Shown here piece after piece: positions 20,621 to 31,097 of a DNA stretch of 64,000 nt; the stretch's first letter is position 1, and the number at the start of each line of letters is the position of its first letter. The position numbers were made by a program, and so were the translations under genes. Location of the stretch: positions 100,945,239 through 101,009,238 of the forward strand of contig CM047806.1 in the NCBI GenBank assembly GCA_026214975.1, read 5' to 3'. This DNA is from Gentiana macrophylla (Eukaryota > Streptophyta > Magnoliopsida > Gentianales > Gentianaceae). The notes beneath the pieces were generated by a model that did no database searches, was not told where the DNA came from, and was given only the letters and a program-made list of their open reading frames with translations.

Positions 20621-23600
20621 TGATTGAGGTCAAGTTAAATTATTAACTCGATGCCTACTAACACACTAGCAAGAGAACTAGGTTCAATTGTAGTATAGCT
20701 AGATAGAGTCGAGGTCGATCCCACAGAGACTCGGCACAAATAAAACACAACTTTATCTTATTAGAACTAAATTGAAAGGGCGGTCTATGACCAACTAAAT
20801 GCAGTAAATAAAATTGTTAAGGGTGATTTTATATGATTTATACCGTTATATTTCGTAACGATTTCTCCCATAATCTGATAAATTGCATAGAAAAGTAAGT
20901 GCTTATTAGATTTATTGAGCAAACGAGTTTTAAATGTGTTTAAATGCAAAATCGAGATATTTACGTGATTTTATCGGTGTTTTATGTTTATCCGTATGAT
21001 GTTACATTTTGCATGTTTCTATCATGTTGTTAGGTACGTTTGCATGATGAGTAAGGAGCTTAAACGATGATCACATGAAGATGGAAGAGTTGAAAGATGT
21101 TTAAGTGAAGAATCATTGAAGAAACCGGAACCAGGCACTTCATGGGGATTTTGTCCACACTTGTAGGCACTTTCAGGGAAAGGTGTCTTGATGAAAGTTG
21201 TAGAGGATTGAAATAGCTTTCCAACACATGTTGAATCACCTCATTCGGAGCCCTAGAAGTGAAGTTATGAGCAAAATACTGGAGCTGAGTAGTGGACGGG
21301 CGTCTATAAAAGTGGCGGCGTCGTAATCGTATTTTACATTCGAGAGAGTTCAGACGCGCGTGCTCAACGCAGCGTTCACCTAGCGTCCAAGAAATCTGGG
21401 CGGCGTCCATTGAAGCGAGACGGGCGTCCGTTTTGCCGACTTAGCCAAACCGCCTCAAAACTCTATATAAGCGGCGTTTTCTCAAACCCTAAACATAGAA
21501 TTTGAACCCTAAACCCACAGGGAGCGGCTTGGCTGCGTTTTACTCCTTTATTTTCCGGTTTTATGCAATAAAACATCTAGATTAGATAGTTAGATTTATG
21601 TTCTTTATTCCATCAATTCGAGTTTGCATAAGGATGCTAGGAGGCTAAATCCTCCTTGAACAAGCGTTGTGAAGCCGTCCGTTTCAACAGATTTGATCTC
21701 TAGTTCGTGATTATTTTGTGAGTATCTATTAAAGTTGTTACTTTTATCATGTTTTTATATGTTGATTGCATGCTATATCGAAAGATCCGTGCTTTTGTTT
21801 ATTGTTTGCTTGATGAAAGTCATGTTAACCTTAGAACACCATGATAAAAGTTTAGACCTTTAATCTAATCACAACGAAAGTTATTAGATTGAATCTCTAG
21901 ATTAGAAATTGAAAGATTTCACGCCTAGGTTAGAAAGGCGTAATCTTTAACATCGAAAGATAAAAGATTAGAAAGCGAACTCGCTCTACGAGAGTAGGAG
22001 TTTATGCCCTCGATGAGGTGAATCACGACTTGAGTAGAGATCACGAAATAATCCGGATTAGAAGTGAATGTTGATAGGATAGGTGGATCAATTGCTTGTT
22101 CGTTCGTTATAATTTGATTTAAATCCTTAAAACTTGAATTGTTTAGCTTTAGGTTACTTTTCTGCACTTTAGTTTAGTTTATTTATCGCTTTCAATCTTT
22201 CCTAGCATTGGATTAATCTCCTCTGTCTAGTTACTTTTTCTGCATATTTGTTTAGGTTAGATTCGTGACATAGTTAGTTTAAAGCAAAAACTAGGATTCA
22301 CATTCGTCAGTTCCCCGTAGGATCGACCCGGCATTAACCTCTGTACTACGATCCTTGCACTTGAGGTTAACCGGTTTATTACTTGTTATTTTGTATTGAT
22401 AAAATCCGGGACAAAAATAGTGACAACCGCAAGACACAAAAGACCACAAAGACAGACTAAAGACTACTAAAACACGGATAATACGGTTGATATTATCTAA
22501 ACAAATAGTATTGATTACGCTAGTAGATTATAACTCCCCCATGTGAATTAGGATGATAACGAGACAAAACAAGCGTTAAGGATTAATTATTATGACTACG
22601 GAGTCATCCCCAAGGTAGATTTAGCTCGTTAGGCTCTACAAATCATCGTGCCTCCATTACGTGACTTCGCTTTTTAATGCCTCCATCTCATATAACTTCT
22701 GACACAATTACGAAACTAGGGATGCCGGTATAAACCGTAACCTCATCTAAGCAACATTCCTAGGGTAAGGCGTACTTCTTAGATGCCGATTCAATCTATA
22801 TCCTAAGTAACAATCACTTTTTGGATTTCATGTTAAATTATGATGACAAATAATTAAGTTGATCAGGTTTAATTACTTGTTTTAATTCCAATTCAGAGAA
22901 TCTGACGTAGTCGAAGCCGATCATAATATTGCCCTACACATCACCACGCTCGGACGACCGAACGACAGCACTCGGGCGACCGAATGACATGTCTCGGTCG
23001 ACCGAACACAGTTCTGTGTCGGAACAAATCATGATTACTTCTTAACGTTTCTAACCTAAGCACATGGGTTCGTAAATTAATCTACATCACGCAATCAATA
23101 CAAGAAAAACTACTCCATAATAAAATACATCAGATCTACGAATAAAGATTGCATAATCGAATAGTCATACCCTCGAAGACGAGAGTGACTCCCACTCTTT
23201 AATGCGCTCCCCAACCGGAGAATCCAATGAATCCACAATGAACGAACATAAAGAAAAGAAAAGAAAACTAAAACTTAAAACTCAAATTGTAGAAATTGTT
23301 CTGTGTTGTAGTGGTGTGTTTTCTCAACATCGTGGGCTACTGTTTTATATAGGGTTGTGGCCCAAATAGGGAGAATCCAGAAGATTGACATGCATTTATC
23401 AAATTAGGCTCGGGTGACCGAACACCGACGCCGGTCGATCGACCGAATGGCTAGGCTCGGTCGACCGAGCCTTCCCTTGTTACGCGTTTTCACTCCGCTT
23501 TTCTCGACTTGTTCCCCACTCCATGCTTTTGAATTGATCCGATTAATCTTTTCTTCAATGCTCCGACTTTCTTCTCTTTTATCTTGAGATTTCGATTGCG

Positions 23601-23824
23601 TGATATTTATCTTCCGATTAATTCACGATCCGCAAAAATCAGTATTTATCACACAATTAATTGCTCTTTTATAATAAAAACGGCTAAATACCAATTATCA
23701 CATTAATAATCACTTATCATTAAATAATAAATATAAACACGTGATTTAATACGAAATATATATAATTAACTCCGATTTAAGGTTATAATTGATGACATAA
23801 ATAGGTATATTTTAACTGTCATCA
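20621..23824 (-). repeat. Element 1, 5' LTR (interrupted)
   Basis: It matches the LTR at 11592-13195 from TGATTGAGGTCAAG to TGTCATCA. The match breaks after CAGTAAATAAAAT and resumes at AAAATAGTGACAACC because a 1599-bp solo LTR sits between, with its own target duplication. Confidence 0.92.
20815..22413 (+). mobile_element. Solo LTR nested in element 1's 5' LTR
   Basis: 1599 bp starting TGTTAAGGGTG and ending TCCGGGACA, flanked by AAAAT at 20810-20814 and 22414-22418, a perfect 5-bp target duplication. The other LTR of element 1 gives the uninterrupted site. The right end has CCCCGTAGGATCGACCCGGC, like the U5 side of other Athila-type LTRs here, so the strand is taken as +. There is no internal region, so LTR-LTR recombination has removed the rest of the inserted element. 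Confidence 0.88.
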
Positions 23825-23825
23825 T

Positions 23826-24115
23826 AGCTTTTATTTGATGATAAACAATGTTGGTGTTACTGTTACTGTGATGGTGTTACTGTTAGTGTTACTATCAATG
23901 CTTGGTGTCACTATAAATGTGTTAGCGTCAATGCTTGGTGTCACTGTTACTGTAAGGTTTTACTTTTACACTATTAATCTTTATGAGACTCATATGAATC
24001 ATAATTCTTTGATTGAAGTTGCCACATAAGGTGTTATTGTGAGTGTTACTGTTACAGTTACTGTGATTGAATGTGTGATTGCGAGGTGTTACTGTGACTG
24101 AATGTAATCAAACTA
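23826..24115. repeat. Degenerate GTTACTGT/GGTGTCACT repeat
   Basis: Overlapping units GTGTTACTGTTACTGT and ATGCTTGGTGTCACTGT recur about a dozen times with an intervening unique stretch at 23955-24025. It is a minisatellite without coding meaning. Confidence 0.6.
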
Positions 24116-24336
24116 AGAAACCGTTTCTTAAAACTGAAGTTTGAAATTCGAGATTCGAAGTCTGAAATTCTCAAACTAATATAAACCAAAATATACTCCG
24201 ATGCATCAAAGGCACATTTACCATAACCTGCCACAACAAAATGGGTGGCCTTATATTATAATTCAACATTGAGATTTTTAGTACTTTTGCACACACATAC
24301 ATATATAATTCAACATTAATACATACATATATATAT

Positions 24337-24345
24337 ACACACACA

Positions 24346-24404
<59 letters not shown>

Positions 24405-24405
24405 G
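24337..24405. repeat. Compound (AC)n-(AT)n microsatellite
   Basis: About 24 AC units followed by about 10 AT units. The long apparent ORFs reading Val-Cys repeats on the - strand come from this tract and are not genes. Confidence 0.95.
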
Positions 24406-24445
24406 TATAAATATATATATATTTCAAAACTTTACTTTTACTTAC

Positions 24446-24597
24446 CTGGATCAATTTTGGTAAGAAGGCAGCAGTGCCACCAAAATAGCAATCAATATCA
24501 TTATTCCCATTCTGTTGATAATAGTTGTTGAATGCATATGAAGAATGATGAACAAGAGTATTGGGATCGAAGCACGGTCCCTCGGGTATCATATGAG
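24446..24597 (-). pseudogene. X8-domain exon (plasmodesmal callose-binding/glucanase-like fragment)
   Basis: On the - strand a frame reads IPEGPCFDPNTLVHHSSYAF, then NNYYQQNGNN, then CYFGGTAAFLPKLIQ, followed by a strong donor CAG|GTAAGT at 24446/24445. P-G-G-P-C-[FY]-[DN]-P-N-T-x…A-S-Y-A-F-N-x-Y-Y-Q and C-x-F-G-G-T-A are the hallmark of the X8 carbohydrate-binding domain. That domain is found in plasmodesmata callose-binding proteins and at the C-terminus of some plant glucan 1,3-beta-glucosidases, where it binds callose. No matching neighbouring exon, signal peptide or clear acceptor was found, so this is probably an isolated exon or gene fragment. A copy of the adjacent upstream 40 bp (ATCATATGAGATAT) recurs at 24725. 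Confidence 0.65.
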
Positions 24598-25398
24598 ATA
24601 TGAAAATAAAGAGAGAAGAATTTGATGATCGAAGTTCTAAATAAAAAATTACAGTTTTTTTATAAAAGAACGCTCCAATTACTGCAAATGTTTTTTCGGA
24701 TTTCAAAAATTACGTCGAATGAGTATCATATGAGATATCAAAATAAAGAGGAAAAAATAAGAATTTCGGTGAAGGAATTTCGATAACCGGAATTATAAAT
24801 CAAAAGTTACGGTGGTTAAAATGAGAAGAAGAAGCAGGCAGCATGCAACAACAAAAAATAAAACGTGCGTTCAGGTTTTTAGCAAATGTGTTAGTGTCCA
24901 GCGAATGATATAGAAAGGTACTTTGGTCCAATAGATTTTATTTTGTATTTTTTGCAACTTTTTTAAATTGTGTGTCTCGTCATTTTTTTTGTATTATAAA
25001 ATGGATTTTAGCCTCTTTTCCTCTCAATAAAAACAAAACAAATTCCGAAAAATAACAGATAAATATAAAATGGAGGGAGTACATTTTTGCCTCAATTCAT
25101 TTTTGTAGTGGTGTTACTTTTTCGTAAACACTAACACGTTTCAGGATAGCAAACTAGTTAAAATTCATGTTACTCCTATAAGTGTCAACTATCATGTCAT
25201 TAACATTCATAAAAATCCAGCACATTCCAGTTGATTAAATCACATTTATAGTCAAAGTACACCAAAATGAACTAGTACATGACTAACTTAACACTTCACA
25301 CCACCACTACCATTTCACATAAAAGGCCGATGACAAAAAAAACAAAAAAGGTCAATAGCCAAATACTAACATTAATGAACTTTTTTTTCCCTTTCTTC
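24598..25398. other. No recognisable gene; small repeats
   Basis: Holds the ~70-bp imperfect duplicate of the X8 exon's upstream side (24722-24800) and a GGAGGGAGTAC end near 25072, reminiscent of a Stowaway MITE terminus. I could not find its partner end. Confidence 0.4.
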
Positions 25399-25720
25399 TC
25401 ATTCCCAACAATTAGGCTTTATTGAGACAGTTTCAAGTATTTTTTCCATCCTTCCACTATTATTGAATGTGAAGTGTTTGGTTGTTGTGTAAAGCATGGT
25501 CTGGTGTAACCACCAGCTGTTGGTATAGGAGCCCTGAAATTGATTCTTGTTTGTAAATCGGGAAACATGGTAGTTGGTGTGTTGGTTTGAGACATTTGGA
25601 GCTGCCAGAACATTGATGGACCGGTCCGTTGAGGCATAATCCAGGAAAATATTGCTAGTTGTCTGGCCTTCAAGGAGATCTCGGAGGGTACCTTCTCTCC
25701 CTCCAGGTTTGGCAAATCTG
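25399..25720 (-). other. Unrecognised coding-like frame
   Basis: A - strand frame of 98 codons contains QMSQTNTPTTMFPDLQTRIN, FRAPIPTAGGYTRPCFTQQP and a C-terminal EGWKKYLKLSQ before a stop. It reads like a natural protein end (Pro/Thr/Gln-rich, low complexity absent), but I cannot assign a family. It abuts the 5' truncation of the LINE at about 25720, so the LINE may have inserted into it. Confidence 0.25.
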
Positions 25721-28430
25721 GTCCATGTCTTTCTCACATTCTTTTTGCAGATGGTAGCATCATTTTTGCTCAAGCAAATCATGCAAATGCTAATGAAGTT
25801 ATGAGAATCCTTAACTGCTATGAGGAGCTCTCAGGCCAAAAAGTTAACTTGTCTAAGTCTAATGTCTATTTTGGAAAGAATATGGATCCTAATATGCAAG
25901 AAGCTGTTATTGAGGTGCTTTCAATTACTCATGGGTGATAGCAAACTGATTGTAGGATCTAGATCAAAGCTTCGACTTTTATTGATTCAAAGAATTGACT
26001 AAAGCTTATACTTAATTCGAGCTAGGGTTTTTCGATCGATTGTATAAAACGTGGACTATTTGGAAATAAAGCGAAAGTAACAACAATAATCAATCTCTCG
26101 ATTATTGCCTCGTGATAATCCTATCTCAGAAAACCACCCAACTATTCTATCTCGGAATAATTGAAAGAAACTCCAATCTTCGAAAAGTTTCTCGATTTAA
26201 AAACTAAGGTTTAATCTCCAAAATAATCTGAATAATATGTTCAAGTCGACAACTATAAATAGCAAAATAGAAACCTAATTCCTAAAGAAAGAAGGCGCCA
26301 CTTTATCGGTTGGGCTGAATATTAAGTTCTAATTAAATAAAAGGCCTAATTAAAAATAGCATAATTAAAAGTCCATAAAATAATCTGAATTTAATAAGCA
26401 TAGGCGCCCCACACACAGGCTTCAACTCATCAAGCCCAATCAAACAACAAATAGGCTTAAAGTAGTTGGATCATCAATCCTCAAAGCCTCATTCTCCTTT
26501 CCAACATCTTGGACCACTTTGCATAAGCTTCTCGAGCCTTCTTCTCTTGAAAACGTGTGATAGGGCCATCTCGAACAATAATAGGATCCTTGGGCTTGTG
26601 AATGCGTCGCTGATCATCTTGGATTGCATCAATGGGTCTACTCGTGGGAAATATCTTGGCCTTCCCTTTATGGTTGGCAGATAAAGATATGACATTTTCA
26701 AATATATCAAGGACAGGGTCTGGAGGAAACTAAATAGCAGGAAAACTTTATACCTAACTGAAGCTGGCAAGGAAGTTCTTATCAAGGCAGTCATACAGGA
26801 TATCCCTACTTACATAATGCAATGCTTATGCCTCCCTAAAAGATTGCTGAAGGAAATTCTTTGTATGGTTAGGAACTTTTGATGGAGCCAAAATCCAGAT
26901 AAATCCTATATTTCCTGGATCTTTTGGGATAATATTTGCACTCCTAAAACCATGGGGGGGTTTGGGCGTTAAAGACCATGGGACTCTTCAATACTGCCAT
27001 GTTAGCTAAACAGAGCTGGAGAATATTGAAAAATCCTCACTCCTTGGTGGCATCTATTCTCAAATTCAAGTACTTCAAGAACAAGGACTTTCTCTGTGCA
27101 TCTGTGGGCGCTAAATCCTTCCTTTATCTGGAGAATTTTGCTTATTGGACAAGAGCTACTAAAAAAGGGATTCAATGGACTATTGCTGATGGTGGAAAAG
27201 TTGATATCTGGGATGACCAATGGATTCCAGTTGAGCCAAACTTCAAAATTATAATAAGGAGCCTCTCTAGACCCTACAACTCTGTGGACTAACTGATCTC
27301 AAACAATGAATAGAATCTGACAATTCTTAAAGTAATTTCCAACCTTATGAGATTGAAGCTATTCTTTCGATTCCATTTTCAAATGACAACACCCATGACT
27401 CTCTTCAGTGGCACTATACAAAAAATGGTGTCTACAATGTCAAATCCGGCTATGGTCTTGCACTGGAAAAAAAGGCATGGAGAGACATACAGTACAAAAA
27501 TAGTCAAGGCTTCTTGGGGTTACCTTTGGACTCTAAGTGTTCCACCAAAGATTAAATATTTCCTCTGGAGAATAGCCTCTTCAGCGCTTCCAATTGGAAT
27601 AAATATCAAAAACCGATGAATTACTTCAGGCTCTTGCCTTTTTTGTCAATCTATTAAAGAATCTGGGAATCACTGTCTTCTGGAATGCGATTGAGTCAAG
27701 GGACTCTTTTCCCATCCTTCTCGTCTATTATAAAGCACCAACATCATACTTTCCTTGATTTATGCAACCTGCTCTCAAATTTGGATCCCTCTGATGCAGC
27801 CTTCTTTTGTACCAACCATTGGTTCATTTGGCTGGTGCGTAATCGTTTTGTTTTTTTATGGAATCCACCCCTTAATCAATAGGATCTATAATCAATCACA
27901 GTCTTTCCACAAAGTCTATCTCCTTGTTGTGGAATCGGATGATCTCTCTTCTGCATTGGCTCCTATTCCTCTGAAATGGACAAGACCTATTGGGAACTCT
28001 GTGAAATTCAATGTAGATGCAAGCTTCATGCACGGTCATGGATCTGCGGGTGCTTTAATCCGTGACCATCTGGGAAACCTAATTTCTGCCTTCTCTTTTG
28101 ATCTGGGTCGAATCTCTTTGGTGGAACATGCGGAGCTCACAACCATCTTTGTGAGTCTAAAAGCAGTTGCGCGTATTTGGAGTGGTTCAATAATGGTAGA
28201 ATACGACTCTCTCAACTCCATAGAAAGGATTGCTGACGAAGAAGAAGAGTGCACTGGCCTGAACTCTCTCATGGCAGACACTAGATCTTTGAAGCGTCCC
28301 TTTGCCAGTTGTTCTTTTGACTTTGTTAACCGGAAGTGTAATGGTGTGGCATATTATGCCTTAGCCAAATTAGGGTTTTCCTCAGCTGAGTATCAAAATA
28401 ATTTTTGTAATTGGGGTTCAAGAACACGGT
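25720..28430 (+). pseudogene. LINE (non-LTR retrotransposon) ORF2 remnant with RNase H
   Basis: 5'-truncated. It starts within RT at LSHILFADGSIIFAQAN, where the catalytic FADD box has become FADG, then ILNCYEELSGQKVNLSKSNV. After a 704-bp insertion it resumes with GKYLGLPFMVG, then EVLIKAVIQDIPTYIMQCLC. Frame changes lead to AKQSWRILKNPHSLVASILK, the zinc-binding tail (SVPPKIKYFLWRIASSALP, with CLFC) and an RNase H domain (VKFNVDASFMHGHGSAGALI, EHAELTTIFVSLKAVARI, EYDSLNSIERI) retaining its acidic D, E, D residues. This is the order of plant L1-type LINEs. The 3' end is cut by element 2 at 28431. Confidence 0.85.
25936..26639 (-). mobile_element. 704-bp insertion in the LINE, containing the end of a retrotransposon pol frame
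   Basis: The LINE frame breaks after SITHG and resumes at GKYLGLPF. The breakpoints carry ACTCATGGG (25927-25935) and ACTCGTGGG (26640-26648), a 9-bp direct repeat with one mismatch. On the - strand the insert opens with a frame reading RPIDAIQDDQRRIHKPKDP, then GPITRFQEKKAREAYAKWSK and a stop, resembling the extreme C-terminus of gypsy polyproteins. It continues as ~550 bp of non-coding DNA ending ATCAGTTTGCTATCA. Neither clear terminal inverted repeats nor a poly(A) tail is visible, so the class of insertion is open. Confidence 0.6.
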
Positions 28431-30521
28431 TGATGACGGTCAAATTATACCCATAAAAGTCATCAACATTTACCTTAAATCGAGATTAATAATATATATT
28501 TTATATTAAATTACATGTTTATAATGTTCATTTAATGTTATGTGATTTATAGAATATAATTTGGTATTTATCTATTTTTATTATTAAAATGTGATTTACT
28601 GTGCGATAAATATTTATTTTTTAGATTGCGATGAATCAGATGATATCTATTATCGGAGGAAGTAAGTCTCAAGAGAAATCAAGGCAGAGTCGGATTGCAT
28701 TAAAGATAAATACCGAAGCAGCACGAAAAGTGGAGTAAGGAACAAGAAAAGCCAGCGAGCCAATCAGAAGGCAGTGAACTTGCTGCAGCGAGTCATCAGT
28801 TCGCTGGGAGCGAGTTCGTGAAATCTCAAGGATCGGCTAGGAGTTATCTCTACGCGTTTTAGGGTTTTCAAATCTATCTTTAGGTCGGCCTAAGCCTCTA
28901 TATAAAGGAGCGGCCACGAATTTCATTACGACGACTCTAGAAACACAATATTACAATACTTTTAGTTTATCAATATAGTTCTTCTTATTTTATATTATGT
29001 TTCTTCATCATGGAGGCGATGGATTCATCGATTAGAGATTGCATTGAAGGATCGGAGGACCCTCCGTCTACGAGGGTAATGTCTATCCAAATATGTCATT
29101 TTTATTTGTAGATCTATTTTATTTCGTTATGGAGTAGTCATTTGTGTATTGATTTCGTGATGTAGTTAATTAACAAACCCATATTCATGTAGATCTAAGC
29201 CGCATTTGAAAGCTTTTACGAGAAAATTCTAGAGTCACCGGTCTATATCTACCACGGTCTATATGGTTAGATCTAGCCATCAAGATTCTAGTAATTTTCT
29301 GTGAATGACTTCGGCTACGTTGTGCTTTTGTTTTTCATATACACATGTAATAGATCTGGCCAATTTGTTACATCATTCTCGTAAATTAATATGATATATT
29401 GTGAAAATTGTCATGTTACTAGGACATTAGTTAGCCGATCGTTTAGGAGGTGTGCCAACCCGTCCATGGTGGTTGCCTAAACGAGGTGACGATTTTAGAT
29501 CGGCATCCCTAGTTTGGTATAGCATGCTTGTTATATGATGTTCTATCCTGTCCAAGGAAGAATTCGTAATTAAGCATAAGGATCTTCTATCTGTTCACGA
29601 ATTAGATCCATTTTAGGGGATGGCTCCCGTAGCCAAAATATAATCAACCATAATGTCTTTTCTGTCTCGGCTTAGATATACATATATGAGGGAGTAATTA
29701 CTACTAGCGTAATCAATACCGTTTGTTCTAGTCTTATAAAACCATAAAAATAAGTGTTTAAGTATTTGTGTCGTATTGTTAGTTTCTGTGTTTTCTATAG
29801 TGTCAACCTTTATCTCTACGTTATAGTTGGTCGTAGACCGCCCTTTAATCTATTTTTCATATACACATGTAATAGATCTGGCCAGTTTGTTACATCGTTC
29901 TCATAAATTAATATGATATATTGTGAAAATTGTCATGTTACTAGGACATTAGTTAGCCGATCGTTTAGGAGGTGTGCCAACCCGTCCACGGTGGTTGCCT
30001 AAACGAGGTGACAATTTTAGATCGGCGTCCCTAGTTTGGTATAGCATGTTTGTTATATGATGTTCTATCCTATCCAAGGAAGAATTCGTAATTAATCATA
30101 AGGATCTTCTATCTGTTCACGAATTAGATCCAGTTTAGGGGATGGCTCCCGTAGCCAAAATATAATCAACCTTAATGTCTTTTCTGTCTCGGCTTGGATA
30201 TACATATATGGGGGAGTAATTACTACTAGCGTAATCAATACCGTTTGTTAGAGTCTTATAAAACCATAAAAATAAGCGTTTTAGTATTTGTGTCGTATTG
30301 TTAGTTTCTGTGTTTTCTATCGTGTCAACCTTTATCTCTACGTTATAGTTGGTCGTAGACCGCCCTTTAATCTATTTTTAGTTTAATAACGTTGTACTTG
30401 TTTAAGCCAAGTCTCTGTGGGATTGACCTCGACTCTATCTAGCTATACTATGATTGAACCTAGTTCTCTTGCTAGTTGGTTATTTAGGTATCAAGTTATT
30501 TTTATAACTTGACCGTCATCA
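28431..30521 (+). repeat. Element 2, 5' LTR with an internal 522-bp duplication
   Basis: 2091 bp, starting TGATGACGGTCAA and ending TTGACCGTCATCA (a perfect 13-bp inverted pair). It is longer than the 3' LTR (1578 bp) because 29331-29852 is repeated as 29853-30374. Both copies start TTTTTCATATACACATG and end near CCCTTTAATCTA. Confidence 0.93.
28899..28906 (+). promoter_or_regulatory. Element 2 LTR TATA box
   Basis: TATATAAA in CCTCTATATAAAGGAG, repeated at 35841-35848 in the 3' LTR. Position in the middle of the LTR fits the U3/R border, so transcripts of element 2 would start about 30 bp downstream. Confidence 0.7.
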
Positions 30522-30527
30522 AGTTTT

Positions 30528-30545
30528 TGGCGCCGTTGCCGGGGA
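30528..30545 (+). promoter_or_regulatory. Element 2 primer-binding site, tRNA-Asp
   Basis: TGGCGCCGTTGCCGGGGA begins 6 bp after the 5' LTR and is complementary to the 3' end of tRNA-Asp, identical to the site of element 1. Confidence 0.92.
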
Positions 30546-31097
30546 CTCGTGTCATTAAATTGAGTATAGCTTATTTTATTAAAAGTAGATTCATAAATAT
30601 TGTGAATAAAGTCTGTTTAATTAGTTTTTATAACATAGAAATAACGTGTAAGAGTCGTAGAACAAATCTGGGCAGTTTCTCAGAACCCACTGGGCTCGCT
30701 GGCAGCGAGCTGCCTGTTCGCTGGGAGCAAGACAGTTTTTCTGGGCAGTTTCTGCTCCGTTCTGTTCTATACAGTGTTTGCTTCGTGTTTCTGTAATTTT
30801 TATATTTTTAGAGTCTGTTTTCATTTCGTTAATTAGTGAGTCTAGTTAAAGGCCTAGCCATTAAAGTTTTTAATTATTTTATTGTTCTGTTTCATATAGA
30901 GTCCATTTTATTTTCGTTTATTTTAGAGTCTCGCCAAAGGCAGTAGCCTTGGCGTATTTTAATTGTTTATTGTTGTTTTTGTCTTGCAAAAAAAAAAATA
31001 ATAAGAACAAGCTGCCCGGATTTCTGAGGATCCAATCGAAGAGCAAGGCGAGGAAAAGTCTGAAGGAACACAACATTCCGATCAATCTGACTCAGAC

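Larger units (their letters stand above)
11592..23824 (-). mobile_element. Ty3/gypsy Athila-like LTR retrotransposon, element 1 (decayed)
   Basis: A complete but dead element read right to left. It has LTRs at 20621-23824 (5', carrying a nested solo LTR) and 11592-13195 (3'), a tRNA-Asp primer site at 20597-20614, gag and pol remains at 14650-20134, a long 3' non-coding block at 13217-14650, and a purine tract at 13198-13216. LTRs end TGATGACA...CAATCA. Flanks are GAGCT (left) and TAGCT (right), a 4-of-5 match for a target duplication. tRNA-Asp priming, a DLGAS protease and this gag type fit the Athila clade. Many frameshifts show age. Confidence 0.9.

Noticed and set aside
24171..24706. - strand ORFs of 71 and 142 codons with long Val-Cys runs
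   Set aside because: They read through the (AC)n tract. Only the X8 exon part at 24446-24597 is supported.
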